Source: Mycobacterium sp. 3519A
GTDB taxonomy: Bacteria > Actinomycetota > Actinomycetes > Mycobacteriales > Mycobacteriaceae
Direction of reading: 5' to 3'
Assembly: GCF_900240945.1 (NCBI RefSeq)
Contig: NZ_OESG01000013.1
Span: 2,379,622 to 2,443,621, forward strand
DNA: 64,000 bases
Shown one piece after another: positions 30,728 through 39,067 of the stretch. The notes under the pieces are model-generated. The model saw only the letters and a program-made list of their open reading frames with translations, made no database searches and was not told where the DNA came from. The translations under genes and the position numbers were made by a program. The first letter of the stretch is position 1; the number at the start of each line of letters is the position of its first letter.

Positions 30728-32242
30728 ATGGAAGCGACGCAGGCGATCGCGTTGGTATCGGACTGGATCCGGTCCCGCGGTCTCGACTATCCGACGGAAG
30801 GCCTGGCAGCCGACCGCTTCGAGGCGGGTTGGAGTGTTTATGCGCCGGTAGAGGTCGACGAAAGCGACCCGATGGCGTTCCTGGACATGCCGGTTGGGCG
30901 GTCGGTGTTCCTGATCGGCGACTCGGGGCGGATCGAGGAGGTGTCGTCGTCCGTTCCCCCGCAGCAGGCCGTCGATCAGTTCATGGCCCGCGAGCGCGTT
31001 GCCACCCCCGCGCCGCCGTCGCGCGACGGCTCTGATGACGCCGAGTTCATGGCCGAGTTCGAGCGGCAATTCCGGGAGGCCGCCGGCGGCGACTCGGACG
31101 CCGTCGCGGACTTCACTATCCTCGACGCCCCTCCCGGCGCCGAGCAGGTGCCGCCCGAGGAGCAGGCCACGGCGGAAGAGGCGTCGCGACTGATCGAGCC
31201 GATCGTCCAGCAGTTGGCCCAGCTGGGACCGGCCGGCTGGGAGGAATTCTCGGCGGAGTTCGCGTTCACCGTCACCGCACAAGTCGCCCAACTGCGGTTC
31301 TGGTCGGCCGACCGGACAGGGCTTGTCCCAGTGCCCCAGTCGATTGCGGACCTTGTCCGCAGGCAACGAGAGGTTGCGGCTCGGATGCCGGCCGGTCCGT
31401 GGTGGCGGCTGCTGCTGAATGTGACCAACGATGGCGAGACCACCATTGACTACGACTATGGCGACGAGCCGTTCCCCGACGACCAACTGTTGGCGCCCGA
31501 GCACTACCGCAGCGACCTGGAAGCCTATCCGCGCGAGCGTATTCCGGTGTGGCTCGCTGGCTACGTCGCCGGACCGGAGGCCCAGAGCAGACAGCCGCAC
31601 CAGGCCGCCGCGGCCTCGGCGAGCGGGCAAGCGGCGACCCCCGCCAACGAATTGCCGTCGCTGCGCGACCTGTGGGCGCGATGGGCGGTGGTGTCGGCGG
31701 CCTACGCAGGCATCGGATCGCAGTGGGGACCGCGGATGTATCCTGGGTATGCCTGGTATGAGAGCGACCGCCGCAGTGGCTCAACGCTTTTCGTGCTGCC
31801 GGGGGACCGAGCGGTGCTATCCGGAGGGAAGTGGAACTCCGAGCTCCTGGATGCCGCCTACAACGGCGGTGAACCGCTGCCGGACCTCTACGCGGGCGCT
31901 CCCGCCTGGGTTACCGACAGCGTGCTCAACACCCGAGTTCGCAACGGGCTGCTGTCATTCTGCTATTGGTGGGTGAACGGCCAGTGGTTCCGCGGCGGCA
32001 TCGACACGTCCGGAGAGCTCGACGTTGCGCTCCCGCTGATCCACACCCCGGAAGAGACTGTCCAGGCGATGACGAGCTTCACCGGCCCCGGCAGAGAGGA
32101 CGAGTGTGAAGCGCTGCTGACCGCGGCGCTCAACCACAGCGCGACCACCGCCGACGTCGAAGCGGTATTCGGTGACACACCCGATGCCGATGTCGCCACG
32201 GCGATCAACCAACTGAGTATGGCGGGGTTGCTCCGGGAGTGA
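30728..32242 (+). CDS. Two- or three-domain cytosolic protein, candidate immunity protein
   Basis: 504 aa, ATG preceded by AGGAGG at about 30715. The N-terminal 100 residues (AIALVSDWIRSRG, RFEAGWSVYAPV, GRSVFLIGDSGRIEEV) resemble the YrhB/Imm35-type small immunity domain. After an acidic linker, residues about 155-285 carry WWRLLLNVTNDGETTIDYDY and a Y-x-x-DLEAYPRERIPVWL stretch reminiscent of DUF600/YezG-type immunity proteins. The C-terminal 190 residues form a separate region (LRDLWARWAVVSAAYAG, SGKW-like GGKWNSELLDAAY). Being last in the effector operon and without a signal peptide, it is a plausible multi-domain immunity protein. The domain assignments are by resemblance only. Confidence 0.6.
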   Translation: MEATQAIALVSDWIRSRGLDYPTEGLAADRFEAGWSVYAPVEVDESDPMAFLDMPVGRSVFLIGDSGRIEEVSSSVPPQQAVDQFMARERVATPAPPSRDGSDDAEFMAEFERQFREAAGGDSDAVADFTILDAPPGAEQVPPEEQATAEEASRLIEPIVQQLAQLGPAGWEEFSAEFAFTVTAQVAQLRFWSADRTGLVPVPQSIADLVRRQREVAARMPAGPWWRLLLNVTNDGETTIDYDYGDEPFPDDQLLAPEHYRSDLEAYPRERIPVWLAGYVAGPEAQSRQPHQAAAASASGQAATPANELPSLRDLWARWAVVSAAYAGIGSQWGPRMYPGYAWYESDRRSGSTLFVLPGDRAVLSGGKWNSELLDAAYNGGEPLPDLYAGAPAWVTDSVLNTRVRNGLLSFCYWWVNGQWFRGGIDTSGELDVALPLIHTPEETVQAMTSFTGPGREDECEALLTAALNHSATTADVEAVFGDTPDADVATAINQLSMAGLLRE

Positions 32243-32269
32243 CCCCGGGTCGCCCCGGCGCCGAACCCG

Positions 32270-33982
32270 TTAGAGCCCCGGCATCTGCATGGGCTGCCGG
32301 GGGCGGGGAACCCGCCGGGGTGCCGGTCCGCCGTTCGGATTTGTGCTCTCGGGCTTCTCGGTGGCGTAGGACGTATCGTCGACGTGCAGGTCGGGTTGCT
32401 CGCCGTCCTCCGGCGCCCCCACCACGGGGACTGCCGCTTCGGCGTCGCCGATGACGTCCTTGCCATTCTTCTTGCGCCGCAACGCCTTGTTGACTTGGTG
32501 GCCCTTGCCGTTCTGATCGCCGCCCCGTTGGCCCGCGGCGGGAGCGCCTGCACCTGGGCTGCCTGCACCATTGGCCAGGCCGGCTCCAGCGGCGGCCGCG
32601 GGTACTTTTGCCGCGGCGGTGGCCGGCGCGGTCGTAGGCGTGGCGTTCGCCAATCCTTTTGGCATGGCTCCGACGCCGCCGACTCCTCCTGCACCCTTTC
32701 CGGCGCCACCACCGCCGCCGAGGCCTTGGGGTCCGAGCCCAAGCACACCCTCCGGCGGACCCTGTGGCGCACCAAGATTGGGGTCGCCCAGACCTTGTCC
32801 TGCGCCTTTAGCCGCATCCAGAGCCTGGCCCAGCGCGTCTTTGCCTGCATTCAATCCTGCATCCATCGCGGACTTGAGCGGGTCGGTGAGGCCGCTCAGT
32901 CCGTCCTGTCCCGTCGACTTGGTGGGATCGGTGGTCTGGTTGCTGGGCACTTTGGGATCCGGAATCTTGGGATCGTCAATAGCCTTGATCCCCTTGGTGT
33001 TCGGCAGATCAGTCGACATCTTGGGGAGACCCGGGCCGCCGCCAGGACCCACACCTGGTCCGCTGCCTGGACCCGGTCCTGTGCCCGGTCCGTTGGGGTC
33101 ACCCGAAGGCTTCTTGTACGTCATGTCGGGCGCGGGCGGTAGGATCGGAAAATTGTCCGTCACCGTCAGGATGGCGCCGTTGTAGATGTCGCGAAAGCGG
33201 CGCACCGCTTCTTGGTATGCAGTGACGGACCGTTTTAGTTCTTGCATCTGGTCGTACGCCGTCGATGCTGCGACGTAGCCGTCGCTGTTATTGCGCAGTC
33301 GCCCGCTATCGTCGAGGTGATATCTCGCGTTGAACGAGTCGATTTCGTTGTTGAGTCCTACAAGGTTGAAGTCACCCTTCTTGAACAGATCGTCGCCGCT
33401 GGGGAATCCAGTCTTGACCTTCGTGAATGCTTCGTTGAGTACCTTCAGGCGATTCGAGATCTCGTCCGAGACGGGGGTGAAGTCGTAGATCGACGTCTTG
33501 GTGACCTGTTGTGTCGCCGCCTCTGCGGCCTCTGCGCTTACGCCTGACCAACTCCCGGAGATATGCTGTTGCACCAGTTTCTTGAAGGTTTCCGATTCCT
33601 TTTTGAGGGCTTCCCCATCCGTCTTCCAGTGATCAGCTAGCTCCGTCATCGTCGAAGGCTCAAGCTTTTCCTGTTCTTCATGCATGAATTGGAAGGTCTT
33701 GTCTTCCCAATTAAGAGCTTTCGCGCCGTGCAGTGCCGCGCTGACATCCTGGTATGTGTCGTCGTCGGAGGTGAGCCCGGGGATCTGACCAAGCTTGATG
33801 CTGTCGGGCTGATACGGTTTGACTTCGTCGTTCGACTCGAGCTTGTCGACGTCAATCAGATTGCCCTTGTCATCGACTAGGGCGTGGCTTTCCTTGGTGC
33901 CGGCCCAGCCGGGATCATAGATCCAAGAACTGTCGTACTCACCACCAAGAGTTGCACCCAGGTAGTTACCGAACCCGCTCAT
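32270..33982 (-). CDS. W-x-G secreted-type protein with Gly/Pro-rich C-terminus
   Basis: 570 aa. N-terminal 130 residues are of unknown type, then a helical-hairpin region (about 130-290) with SGSWSGVSAEAAEAATQQ, the W-x-G turn of ESX substrates, and AYQEAVRRFRDIYNG after it. The rest is disordered: Pro/Gly repeats (GTGPGPGSGPGVGPGGG), then Gly/Ala stretches and RRKKNGKD. This is the EspB/PPE-like layout of a helical secretion domain plus flexible tail. It is convergent to the immunity-like gene (27 bases apart) and last of the minus-strand ESX substrate run. Codon use is visibly less GC-rich over the first half (many Lys, Asn, Asp codons) than in neighbours, a hint of separate origin. Confidence 0.65.
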   Translation of the reverse strand: MSGFGNYLGATLGGEYDSSWIYDPGWAGTKESHALVDDKGNLIDVDKLESNDEVKPYQPDSIKLGQIPGLTSDDDTYQDVSAALHGAKALNWEDKTFQFMHEEQEKLEPSTMTELADHWKTDGEALKKESETFKKLVQQHISGSWSGVSAEAAEAATQQVTKTSIYDFTPVSDEISNRLKVLNEAFTKVKTGFPSGDDLFKKGDFNLVGLNNEIDSFNARYHLDDSGRLRNNSDGYVAASTAYDQMQELKRSVTAYQEAVRRFRDIYNGAILTVTDNFPILPPAPDMTYKKPSGDPNGPGTGPGPGSGPGVGPGGGPGLPKMSTDLPNTKGIKAIDDPKIPDPKVPSNQTTDPTKSTGQDGLSGLTDPLKSAMDAGLNAGKDALGQALDAAKGAGQGLGDPNLGAPQGPPEGVLGLGPQGLGGGGGAGKGAGGVGGVGAMPKGLANATPTTAPATAAAKVPAAAAGAGLANGAGSPGAGAPAAGQRGGDQNGKGHQVNKALRRKKNGKDVIGDAEAAVPVVGAPEDGEQPDLHVDDTSYATEKPESTNPNGGPAPRRVPRPRQPMQMPGL

Positions 33983-34011
33983 GCTCGACTACTTTCCACT
34001 CGACCGTGCAA

Positions 34012-34320
34012 CTAGTCGCCCTCGTGCTGAATCGCGTTTGTCGCGTCTTCGGCTGTCTTCTTCAGATCCTGTGTTTGAGATAGCTGTTCCTTGAGGTAGG
34101 CCGTCAGTGCTGAACCGCGCGAATTGAAAGCCTTCTGCACGATGACGGCCAAATCGTTGGTGCCATAACCCGATGTGTCGTCGAGAGCATCGTTGATGAG
34201 CGTCTGCAGGCTCGTCTCGTAGTCCTCGAACGTGCTTTTGACCGCTGGAAACGCGTTCTTATCGAGATAGAGTTGCTTCTCACCGGTAGCTTTGTCGAGC
34301 GCTCCCCATGGGTTGGTCAT
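34012..34320 (-). CDS. Small Esx-sized helical protein
   Basis: 102 aa with a strong AGGAGG site before its ATG. It starts MTNPWGALDKATGEKQLYLD and is predicted helical on both sides of a GYGTNDLA turn; there is no W-x-G. Size and position, 29 bases upstream of the W-x-G protein, fit an Esx-type partner (a small and a large substrate made as a pair), but no family is recognised. It shares the lower-GC composition of its neighbour. Confidence 0.6.
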   Translation of the reverse strand: MTNPWGALDKATGEKQLYLDKNAFPAVKSTFEDYETSLQTLINDALDDTSGYGTNDLAVIVQKAFNSRGSALTAYLKEQLSQTQDLKKTAEDATNAIQHEGD

Positions 34321-34348
34321 GATCCTCCTGTCGATTGTCGCTGAATAA

Positions 34349-35359
34349 TCACAGTGCCACGTTGAACGGAACCGTTACTTCGTCTTCGATGCGAATCAGG
34401 ATTGCTGCCGAGTTGACGAAGTGCCCCGCTGAATACAACATGATCAGATCGCCGCTCTTGGCTACCTTTTGGTTCATCAAGTAGGCGAGATTGACGCAGA
34501 AGTCAGACACCGTCAGGTGCCCGAAACGGGCGGCGTAGGAGTGCAGGCCGGGCGTGGGTCGCAACCCTGCCTGCTTCGCGAGCATGTCGGTGACCTGTTT
34601 TGGTTCGATGAACGACGGTGCGAACCAGTCGATATCTGCGGGGTTGACGGCCGCGCGCTGATAGCAGTCGACCACGGTACTGATCGCGATCCGAAAGCTG
34701 GCCATCGCGTTGTCTGCGACCGCGCCGGGATTTCGCCGCTCGTACCCTTCGAATCGGGAGGCCCAGTCCGCCAACGTCGGAAACGTCGGATCATCGATTC
34801 CGTGATCAGTCGCGCTGCGTATCATGTCGGCCGACGGATTGTGGGAACGCGCTGAGGCGGCGAGGATTCGGGCGAAGCCTGCATGTCTGTTCAACACGGC
34901 GCAAAAACCGCTGTCGCCCAACATCGAGCCCTCGGTCGCCGGGTTGGCCGCGTACTCGTAACGGTCGAAATAGAAGATGCTGTCGCCGCCCGTCACCATC
35001 GCGTAGTCGCCGGCCCAGCCCGCCTCGAGCACCGCGTCGGCGAGCATCACGCCGAACAGCCCGCCGGAGCAGAACTGCCGGATTTCCGTGGCCGCACCGG
35101 CGGTCTTTCGGCCGAGGACCGACTGTTGCAGCGAATTCTGAATCGGCCAGAAGTGCTCGCCTTGGTAGAGGGTTCCGCAGTGAAACGAGGCGGCCATGCT
35201 GCTTGCAGCATGCGACAGCACTGAGGTGTCCAATTGGCGTGCCGCTGCTTCCACCATCTCGTGGACCGACTCCGACGGTGTTCTCGACAGGTGCCGAGGG
35301 TTTCCGTGCGAATCTGTACCGTCCGGGACGTAAGCCGAAACGACGCTAAGAAAGGCCAT
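34349..35359 (-). CDS. Divergent KAS III-like (thiolase-fold) protein in the ESX operon
   Basis: 336 aa. The thiolase-fold hallmarks of 3-oxoacyl-ACP synthase III are visible: TEIRQFCSGGLFGVMLADAV with Cys97 as nucleophile, TGGDSIFY, MLGDSGFCAVL, DIDWFAP, and a C-terminal KSGDLIMLYSAGHF. The usual HQANxRI histidine region reads PSFIEPKQV, and the G-N-T-S asparagine region reads FGHLTVSD, so the Cys-His-Asn triad is changed: the expected His is missing and a His replaces Asn. Some KAS III-like acyltransferases and pathway enzymes vary here. Its start lies inside the end of the EspG-like gene (14-base overlap), so it is coupled to ESX genes. A role in acylating or binding a lipid connected with secretion is a guess. 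Confidence 0.75.
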   Translation of the reverse strand: MAFLSVVSAYVPDGTDSHGNPRHLSRTPSESVHEMVEAAARQLDTSVLSHAASSMAASFHCGTLYQGEHFWPIQNSLQQSVLGRKTAGAATEIRQFCSGGLFGVMLADAVLEAGWAGDYAMVTGGDSIFYFDRYEYAANPATEGSMLGDSGFCAVLNRHAGFARILAASARSHNPSADMIRSATDHGIDDPTFPTLADWASRFEGYERRNPGAVADNAMASFRIAISTVVDCYQRAAVNPADIDWFAPSFIEPKQVTDMLAKQAGLRPTPGLHSYAARFGHLTVSDFCVNLAYLMNQKVAKSGDLIMLYSAGHFVNSAAILIRIEDEVTVPFNVAL

Positions 35360-36131
35360 CTGAGTCTCGGCTTGACGCTGCGGTGGTGAGTGATTCCGCC
35401 ACCTTCAATTGGAGCTGCTCGACCTTCTTGAACGTGTCAAGTAGATTCCGGACGGTTGCGGGAATGATCTGGAAAGCGTACGTTCCCTCGTTCACCAGAT
35501 AGGCGCCGTCATCGGCGACGTTGATCAACGTCAGGTGCTGTGGGTTGCGAAGTTCATAGTCCATTGTGAAGTCGGCGGACCCGCTCAGCAGTATCGATGC
35601 CGTTATGTTCGCTCCGCGAAGGACTTCCTCCGGCGAATCGTCCTCGACGCGCGCTTGCCGACGAGCCTTCACGCCTGGCTTGTAGTCGGGCAGCGCCTCG
35701 ATGACCACCTGCGGAAAATCAACGTTCACACAACCGATGATCTGAATATCGCCGCCGAAGAGAACCTCGTCACTGGGATCTTGCGTGATGACAGCGCAGT
35801 ATCCATTTGTTCCAATCATCGCGAAGAGGCGGTAGAGCCGGAGTCCGGCGCCATCTTCGATGTGACCGAATCCGTGCATCATGAAAGCCGGGAAGCGAAG
35901 TGCCTCGAGAATCCGCAGGCGGTTGGGCGTCAGGTCGGCACGCTGCCGGGCAAGCGCCGCCTTGCGGTCGGCGTCCACCTCGTACATGTACTTTCGCCCG
36001 CGAATACGGTACGCGAGTGGGAACGGTAGATGATCCAGACCAAGCGCCTCCCATACACATCTGAAGTCGAAGCCGGTCAGGAACCAAGGCTCGACGTCAT
36101 GGCGCAACGGCGCTACGTCGTCGGTGATCAC
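35346..36131 (-). CDS. EspG-like ESX chaperone, second copy
   Basis: 261 aa from a GTG (GGAAAAGG site upstream). The opening LTGFDFRCVWEALGLDHLPFPL and the pattern of strand-rich middle and helical end (GADFT..., FQIIPATVRNLLDTFKKVEQ) fit the EspG family, cytosolic chaperones that bind the tips of PE/PPE pairs. It is clearly diverged from the EspG at 36850. It lies downstream of the two Esx genes and overlaps the KAS III-like gene. It could serve the distinct substrate pair at 32270-34320 (inference). Less GC-rich than the core genes. Confidence 0.65.
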   Translation of the reverse strand: MITDDVAPLRHDVEPWFLTGFDFRCVWEALGLDHLPFPLAYRIRGRKYMYEVDADRKAALARQRADLTPNRLRILEALRFPAFMMHGFGHIEDGAGLRLYRLFAMIGTNGYCAVITQDPSDEVLFGGDIQIIGCVNVDFPQVVIEALPDYKPGVKARRQARVEDDSPEEVLRGANITASILLSGSADFTMDYELRNPQHLTLINVADDGAYLVNEGTYAFQIIPATVRNLLDTFKKVEQLQLKVAESLTTAASSRDSDGLS

Positions 36132-36222
36132 AGCGAACTGCCTTTTCCGATGCCGAAACTGCGGCCAGATCGTCCGATCCCGAATTTCGGAGCGCTGGCC
36201 GCAGTCTCGGCGTGTGGTTGGC

Positions 36223-36510
36223 TCAGAAGCCGCCGGCCAGATGGTGGTCGAGCGCCTTCGCGTCGTCCTGCGATTGGTTGCCGCCGTGCCGGGTCTGCGT
36301 GATTTCGTTGAGGACGTTGTCCATCATCTGCGAGATCTCGATGTGCTTCTGTTGCAGCGTGGCGGCGGCGTCGCCTTCGTACACGCCATTCAGGGCGGTG
36401 AACACCTTGTTCACTTCGTCGCGCAGCGCCTGCGCGTCGTTCGTCCGTCCCTGGATGTCGTCCAGCGATGCGAAGTTGGAACCGTAGTCGTACCGAATGG
36501 TTTCGTCCAT
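36223..36510 (-). CDS. Esx/WXG100-family protein (EsxA-like)
   Basis: 95 aa from the ATG at 36510, with GAGAAG upstream; a GTG two codons earlier is possible. A helical hairpin with the turn VYEGDAA, where Tyr takes the place of Trp in W-x-G. It is the second of an adjacent pair with the gene at 36526, spaced 15 bases, the usual EsxB-EsxA dimer arrangement. Secreted substrate of the ESX system. Confidence 0.85.
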   Translation of the reverse strand: MDETIRYDYGSNFASLDDIQGRTNDAQALRDEVNKVFTALNGVYEGDAAATLQQKHIEISQMMDNVLNEITQTRHGGNQSQDDAKALDHHLAGGF

Positions 36511-36525
36511 GGTCACTTCTCTCTT

Positions 36526-36795
36526 CTAGTTGGAATCGTGGCTGACCAGTGTCTGGATGTCGCTCTTGCCTTTTTCGGCGACATGCGTCAACTGGTTGAT
36601 GACGTAGTTGAAGTCGTCGTGGTGCTGGGTCATGATGCCGCGGAACGTCGCCGCCCTGCCGCCCTGCCAGGAACTCCCGGTCATGGTCTCGGTGGTGTCC
36701 AAGATCCGGCCGGCCAGCGTCTTCAGGTTGTACATCGCCTCGTCGACCTGCTGGATCCGCCGCTGGGCTTCCGTCGGGCTGAGATGGAGCGTCAT
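36526..36795 (-). CDS. Esx/WXG100-family protein (EsxB-like)
   Basis: 89 aa with a strong AGGAG site. Classic WXG100 hairpin: LSPTEAQRRIQQVDEAMYNLKTL, turn SSWQGG, then helix AATFRGIMTQHHDDFNYVINQL. First gene of the Esx pair, 54 bases downstream of the EspG gene. Confidence 0.88.
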   Translation of the reverse strand: MTLHLSPTEAQRRIQQVDEAMYNLKTLAGRILDTTETMTGSSWQGGRAATFRGIMTQHHDDFNYVINQLTHVAEKGKSDIQTLVSHDSN

Positions 36796-36849
36796 GAATT
36801 CTCCTCGGATGAGTGTGGAAATGAGTTCGGATCTAAGAGCAATTCGAGA

Positions 36850-37662
36850 CTAGAGCTCCTCCCATCTCTCGGCGGAAAGCTCGACAAGCTGGCCGATGGC
36901 CTGCCGGATGGCATGGTCGGAGCCGGCCTTGAGGGTCGTCCACAACTGGCCACTCGGTGATGCGCTCGGCGCGCCCACGATGCGACCACGCTTGGTGTAG
37001 AACACACCAACGGCGGTGGGGCGGCGGGAGATCCGGCCTTCGGCGTCGTCAAGGGCGTAATACACGATCTCTGCGAACGCCTGCCGCGCCGCCAACGCCG
37101 ATCCGAGCAGGATCGCGGTGCGGGCGTCGGCGCCGAGGGCGCGGATGCGGTCGGACAGCAGAGCCGAGTCGTGCGTGCCCGACAGGGCATCGGCGGCCGC
37201 CTCGAGCGGTGCACCGACCGGATTGATGTCGGCGGCGGGAGAGGCGGGCAGTTGCCGCAGCAATGCGCCGGCCGCCTGCGCCAGGGTTGCTTGGCCCCCG
37301 ATCGCCTCGATGACCACCTTGCCGTCCACCCGAAGCGCGGAGATGCACTGTGCGCCATGGCGTATCACTGCGACGCGGGCGATGCCGTCGGGGGTGACGA
37401 GGCGCATCGCGAGTTCGCGATCCGGTCGTTGCAGCGCCCGGATGAGCGGCACGATCTCGGCAGTCACCTCGCCGTCGGCGATCAGTCCACGCTCACTCAG
37501 TGACCGGGTGGCATGGTCGATAGCGGCGCCCATCTCCGTCTCGGTGGCGTGCCGTGGCCTCAGCGCCAATACGACCGGTAGCGCCTGGACTCCCAGTCGC
37601 GAGGCGATGACCTGCATTTCGTCATCAGTGATGACGAAATGCGAAGACAGCGACGCGGTCAC
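36850..37662 (-). CDS. espG: EspG, ESX substrate chaperone
   Basis: 270 aa from a GTG that overlaps the PPE stop (GTGA). Typical EspG features: FVITDDEMQVIASRLGVQALPVVLALRP opening, TRSLSERGLI, a central beta-sheet part (VAVIRHGAQCISALRVDGKVVIEAI) and C-terminal RRPTAVGVFYTKRGRIVGAPS...GQLWTTLKAG. EspG proteins bind the PPE partner of PE-PPE pairs in the cytosol and keep it soluble for export; the gene directly follows the PE-PPE pair here, in the conserved order PE-PPE-EspG-esx-esx. Confidence 0.88.
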   Translation of the reverse strand: MTASLSSHFVITDDEMQVIASRLGVQALPVVLALRPRHATETEMGAAIDHATRSLSERGLIADGEVTAEIVPLIRALQRPDRELAMRLVTPDGIARVAVIRHGAQCISALRVDGKVVIEAIGGQATLAQAAGALLRQLPASPAADINPVGAPLEAAADALSGTHDSALLSDRIRALGADARTAILLGSALAARQAFAEIVYYALDDAEGRISRRPTAVGVFYTKRGRIVGAPSASPSGQLWTTLKAGSDHAIRQAIGQLVELSAERWEEL

Positions 37663-38750
37663 AGCTTCAACTCCCGGTCAACCCCGATGACCGGGGGAGC
37701 GACCCAGCCGTTGTCGACCTGCTCGAGTGCGCCCGCGGGCTCCTCGGCGAAGCCTTCCGGTTGCGGCTGGTCGGGTACCGCGAGTTCGTCGAACACCGCG
37801 GTATTCGGTCCCCAACTGACGTTGGACACCGTGAACGGTGAATCGTTCTGTTCGGCAGCAGGCAGCCACGCTTGACCCGAATCCGTCAGTGCCGCACCGG
37901 GTTCGCCTGCGCCTTCGAGCGTCGCGGCAGGTTGCGTCGATTCGTAGTCGCCGCGGTGATCACCGCCGCGGCCCATCGCCCCCATCGGACCGTAGGGCGT
38001 GCCACCCATTCCAGCGGCACCTGAACCGCCGGCAGCGGCGAAAGTGGTCTTCTGCAGTGCCTTGGCATCGGCGGTCGATTTGACCTCGTTGGGCAGCATC
38101 GGCATCAGCGGCACCGCAGGCGCGCCGCCCCCTGCGGCACCTGAACCGCCCGCCGCGCCACCGGACCCGCCACTGCCCCCGCCCCGCTCGGCACCCAGCG
38201 CGTTGCCCTTCGACACCTCGGGAGGTACCGGTTGCTCCCACGGTTGGGCGAGTGGCGCGACAGCATCTTCGTATTGCGTCATCACGGCCGCGGCATTGGC
38301 TTGGTCGGCGGTCGCCGCTTCGTCGAATTCGGCGAAATTCCCGGTCAGAATCGCGCCGTTGTAGGCCGCGAGCGAGGCCATCATGTCCTGCGCCGCCTTG
38401 GCTTCCACGGCCTCGGACACGCTGGGCATGGCAAGCACCGCGACCGTGTTGGCGACCGCGGCCTCTTCGGCCCGCTGACCGTTCCCGGCCGCGGAGAGGC
38501 TGGCGGCCTGCAGCCACTTGGCGAACTCCTCGAGGCGTTGTACCGCCGCGTTGGACGCCTGACTGTCCCACACGGTTTTCAGCCGCGTCACGAGCTTGTC
38601 GAAATCGGTTGAGATAGCCGCGAATTCGTTCGCCACCCGAATCCACGCGGCACCGGCCTCACCCACCGAGGCCGGTCCAGGTCCGTCTGTCAGATCGCGC
38701 GCCAGCTGCTCCGTGCTGCGCGATTCCCAGACGACGTTGGTGAAACCCAC
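37659..38750 (-). CDS. PPE-type ESX substrate
   Basis: 363 aa from a GTG sharing a base with the PE stop (TAGTG), so coupled. The N-terminal 180 residues are helical with the PPE-like plan (VVWESRSTEQLARDL, GEAGAAWIRVANEFAAIS, KTVWDSQASNAAVQRLEEFAKWL), but the literal Pro-Pro-Glu motif is absent, as in PPE68-like members of old ESX clusters. The C-terminal half is Gly/Ala/Pro-rich (GGSGGSGGAAGGSGAAGGG, GTPYGPMGAMGRGG). Forms a dimer with the PE protein and is secreted. Confidence 0.82.
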   Translation of the reverse strand: MGFTNVVWESRSTEQLARDLTDGPGPASVGEAGAAWIRVANEFAAISTDFDKLVTRLKTVWDSQASNAAVQRLEEFAKWLQAASLSAAGNGQRAEEAAVANTVAVLAMPSVSEAVEAKAAQDMMASLAAYNGAILTGNFAEFDEAATADQANAAAVMTQYEDAVAPLAQPWEQPVPPEVSKGNALGAERGGGSGGSGGAAGGSGAAGGGAPAVPLMPMLPNEVKSTADAKALQKTTFAAAGGSGAAGMGGTPYGPMGAMGRGGDHRGDYESTQPAATLEGAGEPGAALTDSGQAWLPAAEQNDSPFTVSNVSWGPNTAVFDELAVPDQPQPEGFAEEPAGALEQVDNGWVAPPVIGVDRELKL

Positions 38751-39046
38751 TAGCTGATGAAGTCCTGTTCAGCGGCGACGACGTTGTCCGAGTGGCCGCG
38801 CAGCGTCGCAGCGACTTCGCGCATCTCGCCCAACCCCTTGTCCGCTGCGGTACCGAACGAGGTGTGAACTTCGTTGAGAGTGCCCGCAACCCGCTGCGAG
38901 ACCTCGTCCCGCGCCGACGGGGTGACGGTCAGGTTGACCGCCTCGTCGGCCAGCACCCGCTGTGCCCGGTCGGCGAGTTCGTCGAGGTGACGGCTGACGT
39001 CGGCCACCTCGTCAGGCTGGATCGACATCCCTGCGCTATCGGCCAT
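38750..39046 (-). CDS. PE-type ESX substrate
   Basis: 98 aa, AAGGAG before the ATG. Short helical-hairpin protein beginning SIQPDEVADVSRHLDELADRAQRVL, with LNEVHTSFGTAADKGLGEM in the second helix; length and place before the PPE match PE35/PE36-type proteins without a PE-PGRS tail. The Pro-Glu motif is not strict. Partner of the PPE protein and bound by EspG through it. Confidence 0.78.
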   Translation of the reverse strand: MADSAGMSIQPDEVADVSRHLDELADRAQRVLADEAVNLTVTPSARDEVSQRVAGTLNEVHTSFGTAADKGLGEMREVAATLRGHSDNVVAAEQDFIS

Positions 39047-39067
39047 TTCAATTCTCCTTACTCATCG

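Noticed and set aside
32571..33185. 204-codon plus-strand frame rich in Pro and Ala
   Set aside because: It is the complement of the Gly/Pro-rich tail of the minus-strand 570-aa protein and has no start context or family.
34012..34320. Calling the 102-aa protein a true WXG100 member
   Set aside because: Length and place fit, but the W-x-G turn is missing; described as Esx-sized only.
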